In this document: positions 35,819-45,574 of the stretch, piece by piece
How the letters are laid out: each line of letters starts with the position of its first letter
Numbering within the stretch: position 1 is the first letter of the stretch
NCBI RefSeq assembly: GCF_035818475.1
Contig: NZ_JAYMGV010000005.1
Coordinates: forward strand, 1 to 64,000
Direction of reading: 5' to 3'
From: Cognatitamlana sp035818475
GTDB lineage: Bacteria > Bacteroidota > Bacteroidia > Flavobacteriales > Flavobacteriaceae
DNA length: 64,000 nucleotides
Made by a program: the position numbers and the translations under genes
The notes under the pieces: model-generated
Told to the model about the DNA's origin: nothing
Databases searched by the model: none
What the model saw: the letters and a program-made list of their open reading frames with translations, nothing else

Positions 35819-38656
35819 ATGAGCCGATACAACGATTTTATTGAAGTAAAAGGAGCACGAGTACACAACCTTAAAAACATTGATGTATCCATTCCCAGAG
35901 AAAAACTTGTAGTCATTACGGGTTTGTCAGGTAGCGGAAAATCGTCATTAGCCTTTGATACTATTTATGCAGAAGGGCAACGCAGGTATATAGAAACATT
36001 TTCTGCTTATGCCAGGCAGTTTTTAGGTGGCTTAGAACGCCCTGATGTGGATAAAATTGATGGACTCTCCCCCGTTATTGCTATTGAGCAAAAAACAACC
36101 AGTAAATCTCCCAGGTCTACAGTTGGTACCATTACAGAAATTTATGATTTCATGCGATTACTTTTTGCCCGAGCCAGTGATGCTTATAGTTATAATACGG
36201 GCGACAAAATGATCAGTTACAGTGATGAGCAAATAAAAGAACTTATCATTAGTGATTTTAAGGGAAAACGCATTAATGTTTTAGCTCCAGTTATTCGCTC
36301 CAGAAAAGGGCATTATCGCGAATTATTTGAACAGATTGCAAAACAAGGCTTTGTCAAGGTAAGAACTGACGGAGAGATTCGTGATATTATAAAAGGCATG
36401 AAACTGGACCGGTATAAGACCCATGATATAGAAATTGTAATCGACAGATTAGTTGTAGATGATACCGTTGACAATGACAAACGCTTAACAGAAACCATAA
36501 ATACAGCCATGTACCATGGTGAAGATGTGCTTTTGGTTATTGACCAGGATACTAATGAAGCCCGATATTTTAGTAGAAGTTTAATGTGTCCAAGTTCTGG
36601 AATTTCATACCCTAATCCGGAACCTAATAACTTTTCTTTTAATTCTCCAAAAGGGGCCTGTAGCCACTGTAACGGTATTGGTACTTTATATCAAATTAAT
36701 GAAAGTAAAATTATTCCGGATGATACACTCTCAATAAGTAATGGTGCATTAGCACCACATGGTCAGGAAAAAAACAGCTGGATTTTCAAACAGTTTGAAA
36801 CCATTGCCCAGCGTTTCAATTTTAAACTATCCGATGCCTATAAAGACATACCTGCAGAAGCAAAACAGATGATTTTATATGGTGGAAACGATAAATTTTC
36901 AATTGAAAGTAAAACTTTAGGCGTTACCAGAGATTATAAAATAGATTTTGAAGGCGTTGCTAACTTTATTGAAAATCAATACAAAACAGCCGAATCTTCA
37001 TCATTAAAACGCTGGGCAAAAGAATTCATGGATCAAGTTACTTGCCCGGTTTGTGAAGGTTCACGTTTAAAAAAGGAATCGCTATATTTTAAAATAAATG
37101 AAAAAAATATTGCAGACCTTGCAAATACAGATATTGTAGAATTAGCGGATTGGTTTTACAACTTACATGAACAACTTTCAGAAAAACAACTGAAAATAGC
37201 TGAAGAAATATTAAAAGAGATAAAATCCAGACTTCAGTTTTTATTGGATGTAGGTTTAGATTATTTAACCCTAAACAGAAGTTCCAAATCACTTTCCGGA
37301 GGAGAGGCGCAACGTATCAGGTTAGCCACCCAAATAGGTTCTCAATTGGTTGGTGTGCTTTATATATTGGATGAGCCCAGCATAGGTTTGCATCAACGTG
37401 ATAATGAAAAACTGATAAACTCATTAGTGTCGCTGCGAGATATTGGTAACTCTGTTATTGTTGTGGAACATGATAAGGACATGATTGAACGTGCTGACTA
37501 TATCATTGATATTGGTCCTAAAGCTGGCAAACATGGTGGTGATATTATTAGTATAGGAGGCCCTGACGAATTAAAATCTCACGATACCCTTACAGCTGAT
37601 TATTTAAATGGCAATAAAGAAATTGCAGTACCCAAAGAACGACGTAGCGGAAATGGTAATTACATAGAATTAAAGGGATGTACCGGAAATAACTTAAAAA
37701 ACGTATCAGTTAAAATTCCATTAGGAAAAATGATTGGTGTTACCGGTGTTTCAGGTAGTGGTAAGTCTACTTTAATTAATGAAACCTTGTACCCTATTTT
37801 AAACGCATATTACTTTAATGGGGTAAAAAAACCAATGCCCTATAAAAGCATAAAAGGCCTGGAGCACATTGATAAAGTTATAGATATCAATCAATCTCCT
37901 ATTGGCAGAACACCAAGAAGCAATCCGGCAACTTACACCGGCACATTTAGTGAAATTAGGGCTTTGTTTGCAAAAATCCCTGAAGCTATGATTCGTGGTT
38001 ACAAAGCAGGAAGATTTAGTTTCAATGTAAAAGGAGGGCGTTGTGAAACTTGTCAAGGTGGCGGATTACGAGTTATAGAAATGAATTTTTTGCCAGATGT
38101 GTATGTGGAATGTGAAACCTGCCAGGGCAAACGGTTCAATCGTGAAACATTAGAAATTCGTTATAAGGGAAAAAGCATCAGTGATGTATTAAATATGACC
38201 ATTAACGAGGCCGTTACATTTTTTGAACATATTCCTAAAATCTATAATAAACTAAAAACCATAAAAGATGTTGGCCTGGGTTATATTACCCTTGGACAGC
38301 AAAGTACAACACTTTCTGGAGGTGAAGCACAACGTATTAAACTGGCTACAGAACTTTCAAAACGAGATACGGGAAATACATTTTATATACTGGATGAGCC
38401 TACTACAGGATTACACTTTGAAGATATACGTGTTTTGATGATCGTGTTAAATAAATTAGCAAACAAAGGAAATACGGTATTAATTATAGAACACAACCTG
38501 GATGTTATTAAAATGGTAGATCATATTATTGATATTGGTTATGAAGGCGGAAAAGGTGGCGGACAAATAATTGTAGAAGGTAGCCCTGAAGATATTATAA
38601 AACATAAAAAAAGTTATACTGCTAAATTTCTTAAAAAAGAATTACATTTAGATTAG
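35819..38656 (+). CDS. uvrA: Excinuclease ABC subunit A
   Basis: A 945-residue DNA damage sensor of nucleotide excision repair. Two ABC ATPase halves: Walker A GLSGSGKSSLAFDT near the N terminus and GVSGSGKSTLINET in the middle; signatures KSLSGGEAQRIRLA and TTLSGGEAQRIKLA; Walker B ILDEPSIGLHQRD and ILDEPTTGLHFED. Zinc modules: CPSSG/CSHCNG, CPVCEGSRL and CETCQGGGLRV/CETCQGKRF. ATG at 35819 (MSRYNDFIEVKGARVHNLKNI) is preferred over a longer frame starting at a TTG inside the promoter box. Length normal. Confidence 0.98.
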   Translation: MSRYNDFIEVKGARVHNLKNIDVSIPREKLVVITGLSGSGKSSLAFDTIYAEGQRRYIETFSAYARQFLGGLERPDVDKIDGLSPVIAIEQKTTSKSPRSTVGTITEIYDFMRLLFARASDAYSYNTGDKMISYSDEQIKELIISDFKGKRINVLAPVIRSRKGHYRELFEQIAKQGFVKVRTDGEIRDIIKGMKLDRYKTHDIEIVIDRLVVDDTVDNDKRLTETINTAMYHGEDVLLVIDQDTNEARYFSRSLMCPSSGISYPNPEPNNFSFNSPKGACSHCNGIGTLYQINESKIIPDDTLSISNGALAPHGQEKNSWIFKQFETIAQRFNFKLSDAYKDIPAEAKQMILYGGNDKFSIESKTLGVTRDYKIDFEGVANFIENQYKTAESSSLKRWAKEFMDQVTCPVCEGSRLKKESLYFKINEKNIADLANTDIVELADWFYNLHEQLSEKQLKIAEEILKEIKSRLQFLLDVGLDYLTLNRSSKSLSGGEAQRIRLATQIGSQLVGVLYILDEPSIGLHQRDNEKLINSLVSLRDIGNSVIVVEHDKDMIERADYIIDIGPKAGKHGGDIISIGGPDELKSHDTLTADYLNGNKEIAVPKERRSGNGNYIELKGCTGNNLKNVSVKIPLGKMIGVTGVSGSGKSTLINETLYPILNAYYFNGVKKPMPYKSIKGLEHIDKVIDINQSPIGRTPRSNPATYTGTFSEIRALFAKIPEAMIRGYKAGRFSFNVKGGRCETCQGGGLRVIEMNFLPDVYVECETCQGKRFNRETLEIRYKGKSISDVLNMTINEAVTFFEHIPKIYNKLKTIKDVGLGYITLGQQSTTLSGGEAQRIKLATELSKRDTGNTFYILDEPTTGLHFEDIRVLMIVLNKLANKGNTVLIIEHNLDVIKMVDHIIDIGYEGGKGGGQIIVEGSPEDIIKHKKSYTAKFLKKELHLD

Positions 38657-38695
38657 CTAATTTGTATACTGTAACTTAGACTAAAAATTTAAAGC

Positions 38696-39385
38696 ATGAG
38701 AAAGGAACAACATCATAAAGGATGGAATGAAATAAAGACCAATGATTCATGGGCCATATTCAAGATCATGGGCGAATTTGTTAATGGTTTTGAAAAAATG
38801 AGCAAAATAGGACCCTGTGTTTCTATTTTTGGTTCGGCCAGAACAAAGCCGGAAGATCAATACTACAAACTTGCAGAGCGTGTTGCCAAGGCTATTGTTG
38901 AAGCCGGATATGGTGTTATAACCGGTGGAGGCCCGGGAATCATGGAAGCTGGTAACAAAGGCGCACATTTAGGAGGCGGTACCTCTGTAGGCTTAAATAT
39001 TGAACTTCCTTTTGAACAACATGACAATCCTTATATAGATGCTGATAAAAATTTAGATTTTGATTACTTTTTTGTTCGTAAGGTTATGTTTGTAAAGTAT
39101 TCTCAGGGATTTGTTGTCATGCCCGGTGGTTTTGGGACACTTGATGAGTTATTTGAAGCAATGACACTTATACAGACCCATAAAATTGGAAAATTCCCAA
39201 TTATTTTAGTCGGTACTGAGTTCTGGAAAGGCCTTATAGACTGGGTTAAAAAAACACTTTTAGATACATTTGGTAATATCAGTGCTAAAGACCTGGATCT
39301 TATTCATTTGGTTGATACTGAAGAAGAAGTTATTACCATTCTAGACAATTTTTATAAAAAATCTAACTTAAGTCCAAACTTCTAG
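38696..39385 (+). CDS. LOG family protein (TIGR00730-type Rossmann fold)
   Basis: A 229-residue protein with the LOG signature MPGGFGTLDELFE and the upstream GGGPGIMEAGNKGA phosphate-binding loop. Members cleave nucleoside monophosphates, including cytokinin riboside 5'-monophosphate, to base and ribose 5-phosphate. In bacteria this is usually a nucleotide salvage or housekeeping role. It starts 39 bases after uvrA on the same strand. Confidence 0.92.
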   Translation: MRKEQHHKGWNEIKTNDSWAIFKIMGEFVNGFEKMSKIGPCVSIFGSARTKPEDQYYKLAERVAKAIVEAGYGVITGGGPGIMEAGNKGAHLGGGTSVGLNIELPFEQHDNPYIDADKNLDFDYFFVRKVMFVKYSQGFVVMPGGFGTLDELFEAMTLIQTHKIGKFPIILVGTEFWKGLIDWVKKTLLDTFGNISAKDLDLIHLVDTEEEVITILDNFYKKSNLSPNF

Positions 39386-39513
39386 TAGGTACTTAGCGCT
39401 TATATATAAAACTTAAACGACTTAGATACCCTAGCATAAATAAATTTTAAGCCACTATAATTTTATTATATTGCAACGCCTTACTTTGAGTTTAACCCTA
39501 ATGCTATTCTATA

Positions 39514-42345
39514 TTGAAGTTGCGTGTTTTTAATTGTATTGTTTTTCTTTCACTATGCTGCTTGAGCTTTAGTCAAAATAGAATTGACCTCAAGGCTGTG
39601 TTTGATATAGAAAACAAACAAGTTAAGATTTCGCAAACCATTCAATACCAAAATACAACATCAGACAAGCTTGATACTATTTATCTAAGTGATTGGAGTA
39701 ATAGTTATTCTACTAAAAAAACACCATTGGCCATTAGAATGGCAGATGAATTTAAAAATGATTTTCATCTGGCTAAAAATGAAGACAGAGGTTTTACAGT
39801 AATAACAGCTTTAAAACAAAATGATCAGGATTTGACTTTTGAAAGACTTAAGAACCAAAGTGATATAGTAAAAGTTATACTTGCTGAACCTCTAGCCCCA
39901 AATGGAACCTACACGCTTAAACTGGAATACTTAGTCCAGTTACCAAGCGCTAAATTTACAAGCTATGGTATTACAGATACAGGCGATTTAAATCTAAGGT
40001 ATTGGTATATCACACCGGCTGTTTATAACGGAGAATGGCAATATTATAGTAATAAGGATTTAGACGATTTATTCATTCCAAAGTCTGATGTTAGTTTAGA
40101 AATTGAATATCCAATAGCCTACAAATCAACTTCAGATTTGGATGTAGATAAAGAATCGCAAACACCTGATAAAAAGATAATTACACTAAAAGGAAAAGCT
40201 AGAAACTCCAATAAATTATTCTTAAATAAACAGTCTAAATTCAATACGATACAATCCGATAAAATAGCTATTGTTTCTGATATAAATGATGGTGGCCTGG
40301 AAGTTTTAGATAAGGTTCTAATCACAGAAAAAATAACAGATTTTGTATTAAATCATTTTGGGGAATACCCATACAAAAAACTTCTTTTATCCCAAATTGA
40401 TTATGAAAAGGACCCTATTTATGGTTTAAACTTTTTGCCCAAATTCATAAAACCCTACCCTAGCAATTTTGAATATGAATTAAGGCTTTTAAAAATCACG
40501 ATACATAACTATCTGGAAAACACACTCCTATTAAATCCAAGGAAGGAACAATGGTTATTTGATGGCATACAGATTTATTATGCCATGAAATACATAGATA
40601 AGCATTACCCGGATATGAAGTTTTTAGGTTCTATAGCTGATGTTTGGGGTGTAAGGTCATTTCATGCGGCAGATATGAAGTTTAATGATAAGTACGTATT
40701 GGCTTTTATGCTTATAGCCAGAACCAACAGGGATCAGGCATTAACCAAACAAAAAGACTCCCTTTTAAAATTTAATAAGAACATTGCCAGCAAATATAAA
40801 GCTGGTGTTGGTCTTAAATATTTGGATGATTTTGTAAATCATGATGTGGTTGAAAATGGAATAGAAAGCTTTATTCGTCAAAATAAATTAAAACAGACTT
40901 CAACCAAAGATTTTGAAAATCATTTAAAATCGTTAACAGATAAAAACATTGATTGGTTTTTTGAAGATTATCTAAGAACCCGAAAGAAAATAGATTTCAA
41001 AATTAAAAAAGTTATAAAAACAGAAGATTCAATTACCCTTACAATAAAGAATAAGCGAGATAATAATATGCCTGTTTCATTATATACACTAAATAATGAT
41101 AGCATATTATCTAAGTATTGGGTAGAAAATATTTCAAAAAGCAAAACACTAACTATCCCCAGAAATGATGCCAATAAACTTGTTTTAAATTATAACAATA
41201 CCATTCCTGAAATTAACCTAAGAGACAACTGGAAATCCTTAAAAGGTTTCTTCTTCAACAATAAACCTTTACAGTTCAGGCTTTTTAAAGATATTGAAGA
41301 CCCCTATTATAATCAGGTTTTTTTAATGCCTCTTGCTGAATTTAACAATATTTACGACGGGGTTACATTAGGTGTAAAAGCATATAACAAAACTATTTTA
41401 AGAAAACTTTTTAATTATAAGATCTCAACGCGTTATGCTTTTGGGTCTAAATCCATAACAGGCTCACTTGCAGTTTCTAAAACACATTATTTAGAGAACA
41501 GTAATTTGTATTATATTAATTATGGCCTTGTAGGCAGTTACAATTCTTATGCAGAAGATTTATTTGTCAGAAGATTAACCCCTATTCTAACCTTTAAGTT
41601 TAGAGAGAATAATGATTTACGCTCAAATAAAAATAAAACACTAATCTTTAGGTATGTTGATATCCATAGAGACCGTGACATCAGTAATCTTTTAACCTCA
41701 AATGAACCTAATTACTCTATCTTTAATACACGTTACATACATTCAAACAACAACCTTATTAATTTTAACAGATGGGAAGCTGATTTTCAAATAAGTAAAA
41801 AGTTCAGTAAGCTATCATTTAATTACGAATACAGGCAACTATTTGAGAATAACAGGCAATTGAATCTAAGAGCATTTGCCGGAACGTTCTTAAGTAATAG
41901 TACAGAACCTGATTCTGATTACTTTAGCTTCGCCCTGGATAGACCTACAGATTATTTATTTGATTATAACTACCTGGGTAGATCGGAAACATCTGGTATC
42001 TTTAGTCAGCAATATATTCCTGCAGAGGGTGGATTCAAGTCAAAACTAGACCCGCCTTTTGCTAATCAATGGATTACAACCATTAATGCCAGTACAACAT
42101 TATGGAAGTATATTTTACTATACGGCGATGTGGGGTATGTAAAAAATAAGTTTGAATCTCCAAAGTTTGTTTATGATTCTGGTATAAGAATCAATCTGGT
42201 AACTGATTATTTTGAAATATACTTTCCTATATATTCTAACCTTGGATGGGAAATTGGACAGCCACATTATAGCCAAAGCATTAGATTTATATTTACAGCA
42301 GACCCACAATCACTTTTAGGGCTTTTTAGAAGACGCTGGTTTTAA
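39514..42345 (+). CDS. M1 aminopeptidase-like pseudo-peptidase fused to an outer-membrane barrel
   Basis: A 943-residue protein starting at TTG 39514; no better start in frame, and it gives a clean signal peptide (1-20, then Gln). Residues about 25-480 follow the layout of M1 (gluzincin) peptidases: an N-terminal beta domain and a helical catalytic region. At the HExxH position it reads HNYLE (331-335), and the third-ligand region reads WLFDG (347-351) instead of WLNEG, so zinc catalysis looks lost. From about 610 the protein becomes alternating amphipathic strands to a terminal RRRWF, as in an outer-membrane barrel. Probably an outer-membrane protein with a periplasmic or surface pseudo-enzyme domain. 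Similar proteins may be widespread in Bacteroidota. Confidence 0.7.
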   Translation: MKLRVFNCIVFLSLCCLSFSQNRIDLKAVFDIENKQVKISQTIQYQNTTSDKLDTIYLSDWSNSYSTKKTPLAIRMADEFKNDFHLAKNEDRGFTVITALKQNDQDLTFERLKNQSDIVKVILAEPLAPNGTYTLKLEYLVQLPSAKFTSYGITDTGDLNLRYWYITPAVYNGEWQYYSNKDLDDLFIPKSDVSLEIEYPIAYKSTSDLDVDKESQTPDKKIITLKGKARNSNKLFLNKQSKFNTIQSDKIAIVSDINDGGLEVLDKVLITEKITDFVLNHFGEYPYKKLLLSQIDYEKDPIYGLNFLPKFIKPYPSNFEYELRLLKITIHNYLENTLLLNPRKEQWLFDGIQIYYAMKYIDKHYPDMKFLGSIADVWGVRSFHAADMKFNDKYVLAFMLIARTNRDQALTKQKDSLLKFNKNIASKYKAGVGLKYLDDFVNHDVVENGIESFIRQNKLKQTSTKDFENHLKSLTDKNIDWFFEDYLRTRKKIDFKIKKVIKTEDSITLTIKNKRDNNMPVSLYTLNNDSILSKYWVENISKSKTLTIPRNDANKLVLNYNNTIPEINLRDNWKSLKGFFFNNKPLQFRLFKDIEDPYYNQVFLMPLAEFNNIYDGVTLGVKAYNKTILRKLFNYKISTRYAFGSKSITGSLAVSKTHYLENSNLYYINYGLVGSYNSYAEDLFVRRLTPILTFKFRENNDLRSNKNKTLIFRYVDIHRDRDISNLLTSNEPNYSIFNTRYIHSNNNLINFNRWEADFQISKKFSKLSFNYEYRQLFENNRQLNLRAFAGTFLSNSTEPDSDYFSFALDRPTDYLFDYNYLGRSETSGIFSQQYIPAEGGFKSKLDPPFANQWITTINASTTLWKYILLYGDVGYVKNKFESPKFVYDSGIRINLVTDYFEIYFPIYSNLGWEIGQPHYSQSIRFIFTADPQSLLGLFRRRWF

Positions 42346-42358
42346 TCTATTTTTAACT

Positions 42359-42392
42359 AATTATCATTGAAATATCATTTTTAATGATAATT
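42359..42392 (+). terminator. Perfect AT-rich inverted repeat after the pseudo-peptidase gene
   Basis: AATTATCATT (42359-42368) and AATGATAATT (42383-42392) are exact complements. There is no clean T run afterwards, so terminator function is uncertain. Confidence 0.4.
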
Positions 42393-42458
42393 ATGTAATT
42401 TATCACTTAATTTTAACAAAATTTTGAATTTTTCGTAATCATTTAACACTTGCTTTAA

Positions 42459-42489
42459 TTGCAAAAAAGGCAAACTTTAACTACTTTTG
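42459..42489 (+). promoter_or_regulatory. Promoter of the fused E1 gene
   Basis: TTG (42459-42461), 20-base spacer, TACTTTTG (42482-42489). The ATG lies 24 bases further on. Confidence 0.7.
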
Positions 42490-42513
42490 CAAGAGCTATT
42501 AAAGCGCTATTCT

Positions 42514-44925
42514 ATGCAAACCATTCCCAATTTGAAAAACAACATTTCATTCGACGATTTTAAAGCAGAAGTACTAAACGACTACAAAATTGCTTTAATA
42601 AGCCGTGAATGTAGTTTACTAGGCAGACGAGAAGTACTTACTGGAAAAGCTAAGTTTGGTATTTTTGGTGATGGGAAGGAAGTTCCCCAGTTAGCTATGG
42701 CAAAAGCATTTATGAAAGGGGACTGGAGATCAGGATACTATCGTGACCAGACATTTATGATGGCTATAGGAGAACTATCTCCCGAACAATTCTTTTCCGG
42801 ATTATATGCTAATACCAATTTAGAACTGGAACCTATGTCTGCAGGCCGGCAAATGGGAGGGCATTTTGTAACGCATAGTCTAAATGACAATGGCAGCTGG
42901 AAAAACCTTGCTCAACAATATAATTCAAGTGCAGACATCTCTCCTACTGCTTCCCAAATGCCTCGATTATTAGGTTTAGCACAAGCTTCAAAAATATTTA
43001 GAGATGTTAAAGGCATAAATACTACCAACTTCTCAAATAATGGTAATGAGGTAGCCTGGGGTACTATTGGAAATGCCAGTACAAGTGAAGGTTTATTTTT
43101 TGAAACCATTAATGCGGCTGGTGTATTACAAGTCCCAATGGTTGTTAGTGTTTGGGATGATGAATACGGGATATCTGTACATGCAAAACATCAAACAACA
43201 AAAGAAAACATATCGGAAATCTTAAAAGGGTTTCAACGTGATAAAGACCATAACGGTTTTGAGATTTTGAGAGTTAAAGGTTGGGATTATGCTAACTTAG
43301 TGGCTACATATCAGGAAGCGTCAGCTATTGCCAGAGAAGAGCATGTACCCGTTTTAATCCATGTACTGGAACTAACACAACCACAAGGGCATTCAACTTC
43401 AGGGTCACATGAACGTTATAAAAGCGGTGAACGCTTAGAATGGGAAGCAAACCATGACTGTAACGCAAAAATGCGCGAGTGGATTATTGAAAGCGGAATA
43501 GCGACAAATGAAGCTTTAATTGAAATTGAACGCACTACAAAACGTGATGTCAGACAAGCTAAAAACAATGCCTGGAATACTTTTTTAAAACCTATAAAAA
43601 AAGAACAACAGGAACTTATATCTATTTTAAAACAAATAATCCCTGTAAGCTCAAACGGTATCTTTATTTCAAAAATTCAAGAAAGTATTGCTAGTATCAG
43701 TGAACCTACCAGAAAGGACATTTTATCTCACGCCAGAAAGGCATTAAGATATATGATTGGGGAGTCTTTTGAAGAAAAGCAAAAACTAGAACATTGGATT
43801 AATACTATTTTTGAGCACGTTCAGCCCATGTTTAGTTCGCACCTGTATTCACAAACTCAAAACTCAAATACACGTATAAAGGAAGTAAAGCCAACTTACG
43901 ATGATGATGTTGTACAAGTTGACGGGCGTATCATACTGAGAGATAATTTCGATGCCATTTTTAGTCATTATCCTGAAGCTTTGGTATTTGGAGAAGATAC
44001 AGGAAATATTGGCGATGTTAACCAGGGATTAGAAGGCCTACAGGAAAAATATGGAGAGTTAAGAGTAGCAGATACCGGCATTAGAGAAGCTACCATAATA
44101 GGACAAGGTATTGGTATGGCTTTGCGTGGATTAAGACCAATTGCAGAGATTCAATATTTAGATTATATCCTTTATGCTATACAAATCATTAGTGATGATC
44201 TGGCTACAGTGCATTACAGAACCAAAGGCAAGCAAAAAGCGCCTTTAATTATTAGAACCCGTGGCCATAGACTTGAAGGCATTTGGCACTCGGGATCTCA
44301 AATGGGTGGTATTTTAAACTTAGTAAAAGGGGTTAACCTTCTGGTGCCTAGAAATATGGCTAAAGCAGCTGGTTTTTATAACACATTATTATTGGGAGAT
44401 GATCCGGCTATTGTTGTAGAGTGTTTAAATGGTTACAGGTTAAAAGAAAGAATGCCTAACAACTTAGGAGATCTTAAAACACCTATTGGCTTAGTTGAAA
44501 CTGTTAAAGAAGGAACAGATATAACCTTGGTGTCCTATGGTTCTACATTACGACTTGTTGAACAAACAGCTAAAGACCTTTTAGCAGTTGGAATTGATGT
44601 AGAAATCATTGATATTCAATCCTTAATACCATTTGATTTAAATCATGATATTGTAAAAAGCGTAGCCAAAACCAATAGATTGATGATTATTGATGAAGAT
44701 GTACCTGGAGGAGCTTCTGCTTATATTTTAGATGAAATTATAAATAACCAAGATGCTTTTCAATATTTAGACAGTGCTCCAAAAACATTGACAGCTAAAC
44801 CGCACAGGCCTGCTTATGGCAATGATGGTGACTATTTCTCAAAACCTTCAGCCGAAGATATCTTTGAAGCAATATACAATGTTATGCATGAAGTAAGTCC
44901 CGGTGACTATCCTAAACTAAGATAA
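42514..44925 (+). CDS. Fused alpha/beta E1 of a 2-oxoacid dehydrogenase complex
   Basis: An 803-residue thiamine-diphosphate enzyme. The alpha half (about 1-400) has YYRDQT (75-80) and the cofactor region GNASTSEG...WDDEYG (186-219). The beta half (about 465-803) has FGEDTGNIGDVNQGLEGL, DTGIREATIIGQGIGMAL and IDEDVPGGASAYI. Fused E1 proteins of this kind are usual in Bacteroidota and probably decarboxylate branched-chain 2-oxoacids or pyruvate for an E2 not in this window. The canonical GDG...NN is replaced by GNA...DD. ATG 42514 is chosen over a TTG inside the promoter box. Terminator at 44946. Confidence 0.9.
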   Translation: MQTIPNLKNNISFDDFKAEVLNDYKIALISRECSLLGRREVLTGKAKFGIFGDGKEVPQLAMAKAFMKGDWRSGYYRDQTFMMAIGELSPEQFFSGLYANTNLELEPMSAGRQMGGHFVTHSLNDNGSWKNLAQQYNSSADISPTASQMPRLLGLAQASKIFRDVKGINTTNFSNNGNEVAWGTIGNASTSEGLFFETINAAGVLQVPMVVSVWDDEYGISVHAKHQTTKENISEILKGFQRDKDHNGFEILRVKGWDYANLVATYQEASAIAREEHVPVLIHVLELTQPQGHSTSGSHERYKSGERLEWEANHDCNAKMREWIIESGIATNEALIEIERTTKRDVRQAKNNAWNTFLKPIKKEQQELISILKQIIPVSSNGIFISKIQESIASISEPTRKDILSHARKALRYMIGESFEEKQKLEHWINTIFEHVQPMFSSHLYSQTQNSNTRIKEVKPTYDDDVVQVDGRIILRDNFDAIFSHYPEALVFGEDTGNIGDVNQGLEGLQEKYGELRVADTGIREATIIGQGIGMALRGLRPIAEIQYLDYILYAIQIISDDLATVHYRTKGKQKAPLIIRTRGHRLEGIWHSGSQMGGILNLVKGVNLLVPRNMAKAAGFYNTLLLGDDPAIVVECLNGYRLKERMPNNLGDLKTPIGLVETVKEGTDITLVSYGSTLRLVEQTAKDLLAVGIDVEIIDIQSLIPFDLNHDIVKSVAKTNRLMIIDEDVPGGASAYILDEIINNQDAFQYLDSAPKTLTAKPHRPAYGNDGDYFSKPSAEDIFEAIYNVMHEVSPGDYPKLR

Positions 44926-44945
44926 AGTTCTTTTAAATAAATGAT

Positions 44946-44976
44946 AAAAACCATGACTTGACGTCATGGTTTTTTT
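44946..44976 (+). terminator. Terminator after the fused E1 gene
   Basis: AAAAACCATGAC and GTCATGGTTTTTTT form a strong stem with a 5-base loop and a T tail, 21 bases after the stop. Confidence 0.85.
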
Positions 44977-45005
44977 ATATTTATTCCATAAATATATCTA
45001 TTCCC

Positions 45006-45479
45006 ATGAAAGCTGTTACTGTAAGAGAAATAAAAAAGGAACTAAACATGCTTTCTAACCAGGAACTACAAAACTTGTGCTTACGCTTATCAAGGTTCAA
45101 AGCAGAAAACAAGGAGTTGCTCACGTATTTACTTTTCGAATCTGAAAACGAAAACAGTTATATAGAAAGTGTAAAAAACTTTATGGATAACGAGTTTGAA
45201 ATTATAAATGCAGATAGCTATTATTACATTAGGAAGAGTGTTAGAAAAATCCTGAGGCACGTCAAAAAGTTTATTCGTTATTCACAAAAAAAGGATACCG
45301 AAGTAGCACTTCTACTCTATTTCTGCGAAAAATTAAAAGACTTCAGTCCAAGCATTTCAAAAAGCACACAATTACAAAATACCTACAACAGACAAATCCT
45401 TTTAGCCAAAAAAGCAATTAGTACATTACATGAGGATTTACAATATGATTATAATCTTATATTGGAAGACCTGCAATAA
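45006..45479 (+). CDS. Conserved hypothetical protein, 157 aa
   Basis: A mainly helical, Lys/Glu-rich soluble protein (TVREIKKELNMLSNQELQNL, YYYIRKSVRKILRHVKKFIRYS). No signal peptide, no domain recognised. ATG at 45006 is preferred; a longer frame would start inside the E1 terminator. It appears to be a Bacteroidota-type hypothetical. Confidence 0.75.
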   Translation: MKAVTVREIKKELNMLSNQELQNLCLRLSRFKAENKELLTYLLFESENENSYIESVKNFMDNEFEIINADSYYYIRKSVRKILRHVKKFIRYSQKKDTEVALLLYFCEKLKDFSPSISKSTQLQNTYNRQILLAKKAISTLHEDLQYDYNLILEDLQ

Positions 45480-45574
45480 ACATATACATAAATCTAATTA
45501 TTATTTATACTAAATCATATAGGTTTTAGTATATATAATGTACCTTGTTATTTATCTAAAAAAAGTATGGCAAT

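Noticed and set aside
44958..45005. N-terminal extension of the 157-aa hypothetical
   Set aside because: It would begin inside the E1 terminator hairpin; the ATG at 45006 is the credible start.
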